A stretch of DNA of 64,000 nt, taken from NCBI GenBank assembly GCA_026122225.1, contig JANEZZ010000522.1, positions 930,001-994,000 of the forward strand. Reading direction: 5' to 3'. The notes beneath the pieces were generated by a model that was not told where the DNA came from, did not search any database, and worked only from the letters and a program-made list of their open reading frames with translations. Shown here piece after piece: positions 30,880-42,795 of the stretch; the stretch's first letter is position 1; each line of letters begins with the position of its first letter. Made by a program: the position numbers and the translations under genes. Origin of the DNA: Heloderma charlesbogerti. Lineage: Eukaryota; Chordata; Lepidosauria; Squamata; Helodermatidae.

Positions 30880-31888
30880 CATCCCTGCCCACTCAGTGCA
30901 CCTGCCTGGCTCTGATGGCCTCAAGGGTGCAACATTTGAACAGGGCTATGTGGATCATGTCTAATTTGAGTAGATCAGAGGTGGGCAGTACAGATGACTG
31001 GGGGCCATTTTTGCTCTGTGGACCCCCATCGTAGGCTGCTGCCCATGGGGTGCCATGCCATCCCTCCACCCCCAAAAGCTGAAACCATTCCATAGCACTA
31101 CAGAGAACTACAGTGGTGAAATGTAGCTAATTTCCAAGCTACATTTAGCCCTTTTGGCATTCCATAATAGCTATAGAGCGCTGAAAAGGTGAATTTAGCT
31201 TGCAAATGGGGTAATTTTGGTACTTTGGGCACTCTGTAACTAAAAATGTGGGGGGGGCACCAGGGGGTAGCAGGGGGCAGCAGGGACCACAGTGGGGAGG
31301 GGGCTTGGCAGAGGCTGTACGTGGCTTGGGGGGCCCACAGATCACCCACTCCTGGCATAGGCCAATTTTGCAAGGGCAAAATCCTAGATAAATTCCTGGG
31401 ATCAACTGAACCTACACAAATGAGATGTTCTGTGTGTGGCCCATGCTTAGAAAATGATGCCTCCACATGGATGCCAGGGGGCATTAGAAGTAGGGCAGAT
31501 GCACTGGAGGGCAGTCTCTCTTTGCTCTCCATCCTACATCTGGGATGGATCTGGGGACAGGTGTCATCTGACCCGTCCTCTTGTGTCTCTTTAACTGTGG
31601 AATAATTTCCCCTGATGAACCCATTCAAAACATCTCGGCAATCATTTGTTACAATTTAGTTCCACCTCATTAGCTAATTAGCCTGTTGCATTTTTTCAGG
31701 GGTGCGCTATGTCTGCATGGTGCCAGAAGTGGAAGTGGTTGCATGTTAACTTCCTTGCCTGTGTGCCTATATGCATGGCGAGGGAGCAGGAAGTCTGTGA
31801 AAAAGAAGAGCAGAAAACATGGATTCTGATGTGTAGCACGTCTATGTGAATCCACCTGTATGTATACTGATGAGAAGTTACTGGGTCA
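30880..31888. other. No gene or repeat recognised
   Basis: The minus frame 31098-31628 (176 codons) is open but shows no motif; I treat it as chance. There is a G-run near 31250. Confidence 0.4.
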
Positions 31889-31896
31889 AATCCAAC

Positions 31897-32244
31897 CAGT
31901 GCTGGCTCCAGATTTTGGAGGGCCCCCTCAATGGGCCCCTTCCTTCAGTCAGTCTACCTTCTCACCACCATTGTCATCAGCTGCTATTGCTTCTCATCCT
32001 CTGTCTCATTATTGCTGCCACTTGCTTGATTGACAGGCAGAGAGCCAAGGAGCAAGCAGGCTGTGGCATCTCTTGCTCCTCCTCTCTGTCACTATTGTCT
32101 GGGCCAGGGCAAGAGGGAGGTGAACAAGCAGGTTGCAATGGTGAAGAGGAGGAGCAAGTCCAGGGGACTTTTGTCACTGGGCCCCTCCTGGGGTGTGGGC
32201 CCTTGGCAAGTGCCTGACCAAGCCTACCCCTGACATCAGCCCTG
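31897..32244. mobile_element. Non-autonomous hAT element, perfect 8-bp TSD
   Basis: The ends are 'cagtgctggctccagatttt' and 'gacatcagccctg', imperfect inverted repeats. The TSD 'aatccaac' is at 31889-31896 and 32245-32252. It is the long form of the element at 625-775, with a 190-bp larger interior. Confidence 0.85.
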
Positions 32245-32252
32245 AATCCAAC

Positions 32253-33684
32253 ATCGCGCTAATGGAAGCTCACTAGCATGATGGGACTTTCTCCCTCTTT
32301 TTCCCCACCTCTGCAACCCTCTGCACTGTCTGATAATCTGCTCTGGAGGATTTCCCAGCCAGAGATGATTTTGAAAGCACACGGGGGCTGTTGAAGAAGG
32401 GGACTTGCCCACCTTCCTGGTTCCGTTGGTGGAATGGCTTCTGTCAGCAGACTGACACAGATGGATTCTGTCCATTGTGTCCTAGTGATTTCATCTTGAT
32501 ATGTTTAATTGTTCAGTTTGGCCCAGTATACATAGCAATGACAACATGCATAGTTGTTGTAAAAGTGATAAGGGTTGAGAATCCTTCCTGTTTCAGGACA
32601 AACACTGATCACCACAGGAAAAGGGTCTTTATGGAAAGGGTGGAGGGGGGGAGAAACAATCATGTCGTGTGGTCCTTTGCACAGGTTTGACCTAGCAGCA
32701 CATGCTTTTGGCTGCTGTTTTAAACAAATCCCAGAAAAGTTTTGTTTATGATCTTTGGGAGGTACATTTCTAAGCATCCCATCTTTGGATGGCCTTTACA
32801 AGAGTTGGCTAAAATAATACCGTATGCTGATGTCATGGATATTTTCTAAATTGTGAAGCAATGCTGCCATTCCTCTTTGGCATGTGGCTATGCCTTCAGG
32901 AGTGCCACTGGAATGAAAGAAATAGCATTAAGTACAGTGTCGTGGCTTATGAAAATACCTGCAAGTGATCGTTATGGGGTAACATTTTCACCAAAGGCAG
33001 TAAATCTGTCGTCCTGGGGTTTAACTTTGTAAACACTTTGTGCTTTAAAACAAATAAATAAACTGGTAAAAATGGCCTATTAACAGGTGTTGTCTACATG
33101 CTAAGGCTGGAGAATTGAAGCCTGTAATTGTCAGTTGTCTATTTATTCTGCAGGTTATTTATAGCTGGTCACATCTCCAAGGAGGAGCCTTTGTGTTGTG
33201 CTGTCTACGGCTTCATAATGGAGTGCATTCGATGTCAGAATTTTAATGCAAAATGTGACGTTTACAGAACAGGCCGCGGTACTGCATGTCCCAGATGCCA
33301 GCCATTCTCTGAGGGCAACAGGCTAAGCTGGCTATGCGCACATGGTGGCTGCAATCCAGCCCACAGTTTTGCTGGCTCTTCCTGCCCACTGAAGTCCATG
33401 GGACATATATGTACGCAAACGTAGGAGCCGCAGACCACTTGAGCTGAAGTTAATAGAATCATCGCTTATGCTAGCTGTGCTGCCAGGAATATCATAGGGA
33501 CACAAGGAGGTGATTGCTAAGGTATGTTGTAATTTAAAAAGCCCATGAGAAGAATTCTGTTTCCTAACCCATTTTCTAACCTCTCAGCAGTGAGTTTCTG
33601 TGGAAAATCTATCTGCCTTGTTGGAATGTTGTCCTGTTCCATTTGTGTTGTCGTTCCCTAAGTATTCCCAGGGCCAAACCAGAT
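32253..33684. other. No gene or repeat recognised
   Basis: I looked for exon-like frames between AG and GT sites and saw none that carry a motif. Confidence 0.4.
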
Positions 33685-33692
33685 GCGTGCAC

Positions 33693-33873
33693 CAGGGGAG
33701 GCTGGTGGTTCCGATGTCTGTGGGGTGCTGAATCTACTCCGGGTTTCAGTCAGAACCAGTCAGAACCCTGAAGGAGCTTCCTTTTATAGCTCCTTTAAAG
33801 TTCTGACTGGTTCTGGCTGAAACCCGGAGCAGATTCAGCACCGCACGGACATGGCAGCCACCAGCCTCCACTG
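33693..33873. mobile_element. Palindromic hAT MITE (CAGTGGAGGCTGGTGG family)
   Basis: The left arm 'caggggaggctggtggttcc' through 'cagaaccagtcagaaccctg' pairs with the right arm 'agttctgactggttctggct' through 'ccaccagcctccactg', almost end to end. The flanks 'gcgtgcac' and 'gggtgcct' match at 5 of 8. It is the spacer-less version of the element at 241-555. Confidence 0.8.
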
Positions 33874-34214
33874 GGGTGCCTGTTTCATAAGCACATGCTC
33901 AGCAGCTAGGCTCTAAAGCGGCGGTTGGGGGGTTAGTTTTTAACCCTAAACGGAGCACATGGGGAATGGGAGCGGAACGTGTTATTCACCCCCACCTTGC
34001 CTCCCGAAGCTCTACTGCTTTAAGTCATTTTTCCTCAGCCCTGCCCAGATACCGAAGCGAGCTGAGTGGGAAGGAGAACTGTCTTAGAGTGGAGGGAGGT
34101 AAGATGGGGAGGGGTGTGTGTGTAAGATGCGGGGGAGGGTTTCTGCCCCCATCCCCTGTGTGCTCCAGTTAGTGTTAGAATTTAACCCACCCCCACTTCA
34201 GCTGAACTGGTGAG

Positions 34215-34840
34215 TAGGGTGGCCAGTAACCTATTGCCAAAAGGAAGAAATGCATCTCCCCCAGAAGAGAGGAGAAGAGAGGACACAGATTTGTGTAAAA
34301 TGCATATATGTTAATTTAAATGCACATTTAGAAACAGCGACCATAATTTAAATAGAAATGCAATACATCTCCCCATAGTGGGGAAGATTGTGACCAAATG
34401 TCCTGTGAGCGGGGCCGTCTCAAGACATTTTGCTGTCTGAGGCAAAGAACAAGATGGCGTCCCCTCCCAGTCCATGGATAAAAGCCACCTGGACTGGCAG
34501 ATGGACTTGTTGTCAGCACTCATGAGGCAGCAGCATCCTCCACTGCACCTGAAGGCAGTAGGCTAACCTAGGGGAAACCGATGCAGACTGCATGGCACAC
34601 AGGGCTGTCCTTCAACACCTTTCTGACACCTCCTAGCATCTGCTACGTGAGGCAATTGCGTCATTCTGCCTAATGATAGGGCCAGCCCTGCCCGTGAGCC
34701 TGCTCACTCTACTCTCCAACTGTTGATGGGCAACGTCAAGACCCCTGCACTGCCTTCTTCTTGTTCTCTGTCATTAAATTGGACTTTGACTGGACAGCCC
34801 ATCAAATAGAGAACGTTTTCAAATAGAGGACTCTCCTCTG
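34215..34840. mobile_element. Probable DNA transposon relic (GGGTGGCCA ends) interrupted by hAT
   Basis: The left part 'gtagggtggccagtaacct' with 'gaggacacagatttgtg' and the right part 'tggacagcccatcaaatag' resemble pieces at 47770-47920 and 49806-50798. The ends and TSD are unclear. Confidence 0.4.
34410..34690. mobile_element. Non-autonomous hAT element, 8-bp TSD
   Basis: The left end 'cggggccgtctcaagacatt' and the right end 'gatagggccagccctg' are inverted over the first bases. The flanks 'cctgtgag' (34402-34409) and 'cccgtgag' (34691-34698) match at 7 of 8. The interior has 'gtctgaggcaaagaacaaga' and 'tgaggcaattgcgtcattc'. Confidence 0.78.
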
Positions 34841-36220
34841 TAAAGCTTTCGTACGTGGCTTCCCTACCAGCAAGTGCAAGTCAGACTTTGTTGTCTGGAC
34901 CCCCTGTAAAATTCCAAGAATGAGGCAGGGCAATGGAATTATAAAAGCCTTGTCTGGAAGCATCTTTTATCTGTGTTCTGTTGACAAGTGAGGACACTAC
35001 TTTTTAATCAAGCAATTGACTCTGCTGTTGCTTAATTTTATTAATGACTGTTAGTGCATGTGTAACATTTTTTGCCGCTGCCTTTTGCTTGTTGATAATG
35101 TGTTCTAATGATGATTGTTTTTATTTGTGGGGGTATGGATGTTATTCAGTAAGCCTCTACTGAGATTCCTTGTTGGGAGGGATAACGATTTCTTAAATAA
35201 ACGATTTCGTCAACATTTTGTGGTATGTGCCAGAGGTAGGTGCACAGCAACTGGTAGACAACAGACAAATTAGTGCACTTAATCTGTACAATTAGAAATC
35301 ATTTGCATATTATGCAAACCAGGCTGCACAAATTTGGGATATGGCAATTTGGTATGCATGTGTACACTCACGCATGCGTGCACACATAACATTTCAATCA
35401 AACATTGTTGATTGTCTACCTCAGTAGAAAGATAGTTGAAAACTGGAGAAGATCTTTTGAAATATGTTTTCTTCCCATGAGGTATGGATGAAATGAATTC
35501 ATTATATTTGTGGCCTGAATATCTTTAAGTCTCTCTCTCTCTCTCTCTCTCTCTTTCAGACTACAAAATGACACAGGATGATGTGGAAGAGCCCATGGGT
35601 AGCCTCAGGCTCTGACCAGGGAGTTTATTTGCACCACAGTTTCTGTGCGTGTCATACCATGTGCCAAATCCTACTCTTCCAGCTCTGGACATTGTAATCG
35701 TTGATCTAAGGACATTAATTATAACAATTTAGTTTAGAAATGTAGGAAATTCCAGGAGAAGCTTCTTAAAGGATGTTTTAGATTAGGGGATAAAGATATT
35801 TTGATAGTTTTGACTTATGGCTAATATGTACTGCTATCTTTTAGCCTACATTGGGAAGACTTAATTTTATCCAGGTGTAAGTGGGTTTGCTATTGCTGAC
35901 AATAATACTGCCCAAGTGTAATGAACAGGCTATTATTTAGATTTACAGAACAAGGGCTTATGCCTCTGTTAAATCCCCTTTGGATTGTATGCAGTGAATA
36001 CAATGTTACCCCATGCCAGGTGTCAATTAAAAAGTTGGGACTTGTAAATGAAAGAGTTAGATTGGCTTACATTGATCCAGGGATATCTAGGTTGCTAGAG
36101 TGGTGTAAATTCAAAGTTGTCCATCTTTTGCATAATTTTTTTTTGTCCCCCTGGGTTGTTTACATATACAAGGAACCATAGGTTCTGTAGAGACTTTAGT
36201 CATACACCTGTAGGGTATAT
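34841..36220. other. Unassigned, with a (CT)n tract at 35527-35560
   Basis: The CT run is followed by TTTCAG, which looks like a splice acceptor by chance. The sequence after it ('actacaaaatgacacagg') has a stop within a few codons in two frames and no recognisable exon. Confidence 0.45.
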
Positions 36221-36224
36221 AACA

Positions 36225-36290
36225 TTTGGAAGATGCCTTATATCAAGTTAGGTCTATGCTCTATCTAGCCCAGCTGGAGATGGAGAAATC
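36225..36290 (-). mobile_element. tRNA-SINE fragment
   Basis: 'gaagatgccttatatcaagt' and 'ctctatctagcccagc' resemble the 3' part of the SINE at 30543-30878. Confidence 0.5.
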
Positions 36291-36892
36291 TGTCCTCCTA
36301 CATTCTGATATTTCAGATCTCAACTCCTTTCTATCCCGTTTATAAAGAAATGTGTGAATGTTGGTAAGTTGTTACCATAAACAAACTGGACAAAGTTCTC
36401 GTCCCTCTGTATTGGCCAAATCCAACAGGTACGGCTGTTCCAAGCATGGAGAGGTGTGCACTGTACCCGCCTGACAGGATCCCTAGCACAGCACCCGTGG
36501 GACCGCCAATGGTGCCCACAAAGCTCTCCCTTTGTTGCCCCCTTCAAAACAAGTATATTAAGAAAACCTTGGAAAATGTTCAGGCAGTCTTCTTTCTTGC
36601 CCCTTCTAGCCCCTAGCCTTGCTCTTTTTCTCCCCTCTGCCCCTTTGCCTTGCTTTCCCCCCCTCCTTTTAGCTCACTGTTTTCCCCGCTCCCAGCCTCT
36701 AGCTGTGCTGTTTGCTACCCCTTTGCCCTGCTGTTTCTCCCTCCCTCCCAGCCTCTAGCAGTGCTCTTTCTCTCCCTTGTACCCCTTTGCCTTGCTATTT
36801 TCACCTCCCTCTGAGCCTTTAGCATCACTGTTTCTCTCCCTTGCCCCTCTTTAGCTCACGTTTGATTAGTCAGGCCCCCATTGCAGTCATTA
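36291..36892. other. Pyrimidine-rich unassigned sequence
   Basis: At 36590-36850 a loose tandem of units such as 'ccctttgccttgct' and 'cctctagc.gtgct' recurs about every 55-60 bp. The open frame 36456-36758 is a by-product of this. Confidence 0.5.
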
Positions 36893-36996
36893 TGTGACTA
36901 CTAGCCACATCCTCCATGGAAGCCATTTTATGGTGGTGCCCACAGCAGTTTCTCAAATTCCCAAATGTGCCCACGGGTCCAAAAAGGTTGGGGATC
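36893..36996 (-). mobile_element. hAT fragment (GGTCCCCAACCTTTTT family), minus orientation
   Basis: 'ccaaaaaggttggggatccc' is the complement of the left end of the element at 42665-43589, with 'ggtggtgcccacagcag' beside it. The other end is missing. Confidence 0.65.
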
Positions 36997-37357
36997 CCTG
37001 TGTTAAAGATGAGTAGCCTGTCAGAAAAAAAGAGTCAACCCAGTTATACATCACAAGCATGGTCAAATACTCAAGGATAGAAAGCCAGGTATTACGAGCT
37101 AAGCATCCAAAACCCTCTGCTGGGATGGATGGATCTGTCAGTTTGACCTTCCCCCACATTCAAATGTTTAAAATCTCAAGTTGTTTCTGTCCCATTTATG
37201 AAGAAATTTGTGGATCTCGGGAAGACAAATTCCCACCCAACCTATGCAGTGCTGTCTCTCCTGACAGGCAGTGGCCCTTTGGGGTATCAAGTAGAGGTCT
37301 GTCTGAACTATGCTCCCTGCTTGGCTCTCGTGGCAACATGATTTTGTGGGTCTACAG

Positions 37358-37709
37358 CAGGGGTGTTGAATCTCAGGCCCTTGGGCCAAATCCATCCCAC
37401 CTGAGGTCCCAATCTGACCCATCCCCTTCCCCTGGCCCCACCCCCTTTCCACTGACCATCAATCATCTGGTGGTTTCTTGGCTTTTGCATGCCCCCCCTT
37501 CTAAGAGATTGAAATGCTTCTCCTAAGGCTTAGTTACTGGCAGTAAGCGCTCTAGGTGAAAATATGCTGAGATTTTTGTCTCCACCCCTTCTGCCATTGG
37601 CTCTGCCCCTTTTGCCATTGGTCCCACTCACCACTGGAATGTGGCCCCTGAGAGTTTCTCCAAAGTGGAATCCAGCCCTAATGCTGAAAGAGGTTCCCCA
37701 CTCTTGGCC
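37358..37709 (+). mobile_element. hAT-like repeat of the CAGGGGTGTTGAA family, copy 2
   Basis: The left end is 'caggggtgttgaatctcagg' and the right end inverted 'caagagtggggaacctc'. The flanks 'gtctacag' and 'gcctagag' match at 6 of 8. Shared interior with 5556-5886 and 50820-51176: 'ccactggaatgtggcccctg' and 'tcctaaggcttagttactgg'. Confidence 0.75.
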
Positions 37710-39439
37710 TAGAGGAAGCAGATGCTCACACAGAGCTAACATAATCACTCCCTTTGCAATCTCAAGGGATCCAGGTTTAATTGTCTTGTGAATATTGTAA
37801 CCTTGTCTGCAATTTACTGGAAGGGGGCAGTGTTGCAGTTACTTTGTTCATGAGAATTTTGATCAAAGCTAGCCTTAGGATCTCTATAGCCTACGATGTG
37901 GTTTCCTGTGAGTTCTTCCTTTTTGCTCCTCCCCTTCCTTCCCCCTGCCCTCTCTGACTTCCACTGTTGCTGGGAGCACATCTGTTTGCTGTCTCACTCC
38001 TGCCAGTGTAACAGAACACAAAATGGACAGAACAAACTCTTTTGAAACTCTACGCTGTACCTGCATTGTATATGCAAGAACATTTGTGAGTAAAAGTGTT
38101 TTTCTTTTCTTCACTCAGGAAGGGTGTGGTTTCCTTTTGTTGTTCTAAGATAGCCTGTGTACATGTGGGACTGGTAAACGCTCATTCTGCTTTTGCCTTT
38201 TTCCCCCTCTCTGCTAATTACCCTTCTAACAGGAGGCATCATTACTAAATTATCCCATCAAACTGAGCCCACACTTACATCTCTGATCCCAAGTACCTGC
38301 TGTGAAGGAGCCATCTTGCTCTGGCTGATGTTTTGACTGGTGGCACTGCTGTGGCATCACCATCTGTGAAAGCAATAGCTACCATTAGGTGACTTCTTCA
38401 GAGCCTTGCAGTAAATGGTCTAGATTTACACCATAATAAAAGGTAACGTTGGTGAAATGTCTGTTTGTTCAGGGCAGGTTACCTGATAGTAAAATAGCAC
38501 ACAGGAAAGCTGTCTGCTGCCATATAGCACAGACTGGATTATTTAACTCCCCAGGCTCATCTGATATTTCAGACTTGTAATCCTGTTGTCTTTTGCAGGT
38601 TTCGGAACTAGTTTCTTTCAATCTCTCCCTCTCTTATGGGAAATGGTTTGTTGGACCATAAACATTTTTGTACCAGACTGAGCATAGCTGAGTTTGAATG
38701 GGAAAAACGAAAGTCAGACACCATACTAAGAAACCCGTGGCAAAAAAGAAAAGGAAAGAAGAAGATCGTATTTGCATCTGTTTGCGTTTAGCAGCACTAT
38801 GGTTTGGCTAGTTAAAGCAAGGCACATATGTGCATCGTGACTTAAGGGAGAGTGTTTTTTCTACGTATTGGTGTGATAGTGCTTTGCACTGCTGACATCT
38901 ACCTGGGATTGATCTGCAACCAAAAGAATGCTCTGAGAAAACAGGGATGGTTTTAAAATGTTGGCTGGCATTTATGCCACAGTCCTCAAGCAAACAGGAC
39001 GAGATCATAATCCTCAGACAGACAGAGCCATCATGCATCTGCACTAGATCAGGTGACCTAATATGCCTTAGAAAATTAAGGCTGGCTATGATCTTCAACT
39101 TTCCTCTGCCATCGTGATGCTGGAGTGACTTGGTTTCTGCAGTAAAAAACCTCCAAAACAACCCCCCCTCCAGGTTCTGTAAACAAGGGAACCAATTAGG
39201 TGATTATTCTTGTATGATATTATCCATGGGCATCCCCCCCATCCATTGGTGTTTGCAAAAGAAAAAGAAGAGGAAAAGAATATGAACACATGCACAAAAG
39301 TGACAGGATCCAGGAAATGAATCATCTTCCTTAGAAAGGTTAAAATGTCTGGAGCTTTAATCTTCAGAAAAAGATGACTAAAATGGCACATGGCAGAGAC
39401 GTGTAAACACATGAGTGTTGTGGAGAAAGTAAATAGGGA
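37710..39439. other. No gene or repeat recognised
   Basis: The frame 38808-39161 (minus, 117 codons) has no motif. Confidence 0.4.
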
Positions 39440-39650
39440 CGGGGGGGTGGATATTCACTTTCGCCCAAAATACAATGATGTCATTGAAACTGATAAACAG
39501 TGGGTGTGAGACCTAAACAAGTTCACAGGTTCTTTGCACAACATACAATCAACCTATGGAACTCACCTCAACAAGATGTTACGGTGACAATGGGCTTGAA
39601 TGAGTTTATACAAGGATTAGGTGGGACTCTTTTTCCGACCAACAAAGCAG
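39440..39650 (+). mobile_element. Old CR1/L3-like ORF2 tail
   Basis: The + strand encodes HRFFAQHTINLWNSPQQDV, a worn form of the CR1-clade tail (compare 1925-1980 and 21740-21920). The start is unclear and the 3' UTR is not recognisable. Confidence 0.5.
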
Positions 39651-40269
39651 CTGACATACTGCACTCACACAGCACACGGATCAGCAGTATTCCCTGCTTG
39701 CACAAATCTGAAGTTCAACAGTTGAGAAGGACACAGAGAAGGAAAGAGGAAGCCAACTTCTGCCAAAAAGTGTGTAATTATTCAGACATTTCACCAGCAT
39801 GTTTGAAGATGAAGAGGAGGAGTGGGTTAGAGAGGATAGGAAAGGTAATGGGTTGAGAGCATCTGGTCACTCTCAAGGACAAGCTGAGGAGCTCCCGGCC
39901 TGTTTACTCTACTGTGCCTTGGTTGGGATAAGGGCCAAGGGCCCTTGTCTTTTCACTTCCTTGCAAGGTGCTGCTAAGGAACGCAGTCAGGAGCATGTGA
40001 CTCACAGCTACCGGGGCTGCTGTCTTTGAAGTCTGATAATAAGGAGGATGACTGTCATGTGACATGACGTGCAAGCAGCACTCAGAGAAATAAAACAGAT
40101 TTGAGAAAGGTCAGCCTTTGGTTTGAGGGCACATAGTGGAATGGATTAATGTATGGGATGTCCTATAAGAATCCAAAGAGGGTGAGAGGCAGGAGCATTT
40201 ACGTGTGGTTGCTCTTTTCAGCAAAAGTGCCTTAGGGTCGAATATCTGAATCCAGCACAGAGCTAGCAT
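39651..40269. other. No gene or repeat recognised
   Basis: Nothing is supported. Confidence 0.45.
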
Positions 40270-40690
40270 GGGCTGCTTCATACATCTTTATTTGTTTATT
40301 CTTATTCATTAACCTGTTCCTAACCCACACCATATCAATGAATCTCAGGGTGGGCTACAAACAATACAAAATAACTCATCAAGAAAACATAAAACAATCC
40401 TCTATAATCCAGTATATAAAATCAGCGATGATAAATCAGAACCGAGCTGTGGTCAATCAGACCCCAAAGCTGGGGTAAATAGCCAGATCTCAACTTGGCA
40501 CCAAAATGAAGTCAGTGTCAGAGCCAGCAATGCCTCTGGGGGAGCAGAGGGCATGCCATAACCAGGGTGCCACGGCCAAAAAGGCCCTCCTTCGCATCTC
40601 CACATCAGCTCCCAATGGTGGGATGCAGAGGAGAGCTCCCTTGGTAGATCTTAATGCTCCCCCAGATATGGAGCTCCCATGCCATTTAGG
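40270..40690 (-). mobile_element. Possible LINE-derived repeat, minus orientation
   Basis: A 'tttatttgtttattcttatt' start, then 'tctcagggtgggctacaaac', runs of 'aaaacat', and later 'ccacggccaaaaaggccctcc'. These resemble LINE 3' regions reversed. The family is not resolved. Confidence 0.4.
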
Positions 40691-40692
40691 CC

Positions 40693-40775
40693 ATGGAGGC
40701 TGGTGGCTCCAATGTCAGTGGGGCAGTAAATCCGCTCCGGGTTTCAGTCAGAACTCTAACGAAGCTCTCCAAGGG
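40693..40775. mobile_element. Half of a palindromic hAT MITE
   Basis: 'atggaggctggtggctccaa' to 'ggtttcagtcagaactctaa' equals the left arm of the element at 241-555. The right arm is missing. Confidence 0.75.
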
Positions 40776-41095
40776 GCTTGTATTTGCTGCCTTCTTTATT
40801 GTTATGATGATGCTATAGGTTTAGTGCTTTTTATTGTACTGAATACTGTTTTAATTATACTTGTACACCACTCTGGTATCCATAAGGATGAAGGGTGATT
40901 TTAAAATGTTTTATTAAATAATACATTAATAATAACAATATAGCAAGTTTCTAACTTTAATGGTTATAGAGAAAAGTTATACTCTAAAAAGCATGAACAT
41001 ACAGTGCAGTAGGCAGAACTTCTGCTAATCAGGATTTAGGGTGCGTAAGGAAGCTTTGCCTATTGGGCGCTATAGAAATATAATAAATAGTTCTG
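40776..41095 (+). mobile_element. L2-type LINE 3' UTR pieces
   Basis: A T-rich stretch 'ttattgttatgatgatgct' with 'gtacaccactctggtatcc' precedes 'ctattgggcgctatagaaat' and 'ataataaatag', the L2-type end. About 130 bp between 40905 and 41035 are not typical and may be an insertion. Confidence 0.55.
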
Positions 41096-41932
41096 ATTAC
41101 AGAATTGTGTGCACGCGTGCACGTTCACAGATATGTCTGCAGTAATAAGCTGTCTTCTCTGTAGGTGCCATATCAGAAAGCTGATCAGAAAGCAAAACAA
41201 CCAGAGCCTGTTTTATCATGAAGCAACAAGCGCTGCTTTGGGTAACAGATTCTTAGAGGGGAGCCGTTTTCCTGCCTTCTATCAGTGATGTTTTAAAAAA
41301 CAAAACTCCCAACCCAAAGCTGTGTATAAGTGGCGTTTGGACTATGTGTTTCAGGCATGAGAGGTTCCATGGTTGGCAATGAAAACAACAAGGTAAACTA
41401 AGCAAGAAGAACTTCCATCTGTACTGCTATAGGAGGAAAGGTATGTGGAGAAGGCAAGCTGGCTGAGGTTTTTTTCCCCAGAGAGCCAAGCACCCTTAAA
41501 GATGGAAAAGCCTTGGCTTTCTTCTGCCTGCTTCATCTCTGATGTCACAGTGGGGCTGTATTATTCTTGCAAGAGAGTCACTGGCCTGGCCCACTGCTTG
41601 CACTGGACTTTGTGAGGTCAGCCAGCCTGATGAGGAGGTGCAGGTCTTCCGCCCACCACTGGCCCAGGTGCTCTGATGTTACGGAAGGTCTTCAAATTCC
41701 AGGGCCATGTAGCTACTGCTTATGGGCAATTGAGAAAGTTTGATTCAAAGTGCTGTCGGCAACATAAGGCTAAATTAACCTGTGCTGAAGCGTATCTACA
41801 CAGCCACCAGCTTTGAAATGCGGGGCAAGTCAGTTGAGTAGCATCAGGGCTTTTTGCCAGAGACAGAGTGAGAGTAGTTGCTTCTTATAGGATAAGGTTA
41901 TCTTCACAGACAAAATAGTTTTTTCAGAGCCT
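41096..41932. other. No gene or repeat recognised
   Basis: Nothing is supported. Confidence 0.45.
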
Positions 41933-42027
41933 GTAGGGCAGCGGTAGAGCACATGCTTTACATGCAGAAGGTCCCTAGTTCAATCCTTAGCACCTCTCAT
42001 TTAAAGGAGCAGGTAGAAGAACTGAGA

Positions 42028-42440
42028 ATGCTGGAGAAGTCTCTTACGAGTCCCCTGGACTGCAAGGAGGTCAAATCAGTCCATCCTAAAGGAAATCAAC
42101 CCTGAGTGCTCATTGGAAGGACAGATACTGAAGCTGAAGCTCAAATATTTTGGCCACCTAATGCGAAGAGAAAACTCCCTGGAAAAGACCCTGATGCTGG
42201 GAAAGACTGAAGGCAAAAGGAGAAGGGGACGGCAGAGGATGAGATGGCTAGAGAGCATCACCGATGCAATGAACTTGAGCACGCTCCGGGAGAGAGCGCA
42301 GGACAGGAAGGCCTGGCGTGCTATGGTCCATGGGGTCATGAAGAGTCGGACACGACTGAGCGACTGAACAAGAAGAAAAAGAAGAAGAAGAAGAAGAAGA
42401 AGAAGAAGAAGAAGAAGAAGAAGAAGAAGAAGAAGAAGAA
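42028..42440 (+). mobile_element. 5'-truncated BovB with a GAA tail, inserted in the SINE
   Basis: Only the last 340 bp of BovB are present. They encode LKYFGHLMRRENSLEKTLML and the 3' UTR 'cgactgagcgactgaaca'. A probable TSD, 'agaactgaga' (42018-42027) against 'agatctgaga' (42440-42449), matches at 8 of 10. The tail is (GAA)n where the other copies end in (CAA)n. Confidence 0.88.
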
Positions 42441-42441
42441 G
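42380..42441. repeat. (GAA)n microsatellite
   Basis: About 20 uninterrupted GAA units grown from the BovB tail. Confidence 0.95.
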
Positions 42442-42795
42442 ATCTGAGACCCTGGAGACCTTCTGCTTGGAATGCTTGAGGAATCCGATCTCTGTGAATT
42501 CCAGTATGAACTGACCTGATTCATGTATCCCAGACTAATGTGGGGATCGGAATGTAATGATCTTTTGGATTTCACACTGAATGCCGCAAAGGAGTTCCCT
42601 GCTCAAAACCTCCATCCCAAATTACATTTTAAAATCTGTATCTTATGTTAACATATTTTTAGAGCAGAGGTCCCCAACCTTTTTGGACGTGAAGGTGCAT
42701 TTGGGAATTGGAGATATTGCTGTGGGCACCACCACATAATGCCTGATCAGTGGGTCAGCGCTTTGGCATCTATGTTTCACATCTATGGGTCTTAG

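Larger units (their letters stand above)
41933..42480 (+). mobile_element. tRNA-derived SINE, plus orientation, split by a BovB fragment
   Basis: The head has an A-box-like 'gggcagcggtagagc' and a B-box-like 'agttcaatcc', with 'acatgctttacatgcagaag' between. The body continues to about 42027. After the BovB fragment and GAA run it resumes as 'ctgagaccctggagacc'. Its orientation is opposite to the copies at 182-840 and 30543-30878. The 3' limit is vague. Confidence 0.75.

Noticed and set aside
31098..31628. 176-codon frame on the minus strand as a gene
   Set aside because: No domain, low-complexity composition, overlapping frames of similar length on the other strand.
35521..35620. Intron-exon boundary after the (CT)n tract
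   Set aside because: The CT run followed by TTTCAG resembles an acceptor site, but the downstream sequence has early stops in two frames and no donor or recognisable exon.
41933..42005. Functional tRNA gene
   Set aside because: A-box and B-box-like words are present but the cloverleaf cannot be formed and the sequence is shared with other SINE copies.
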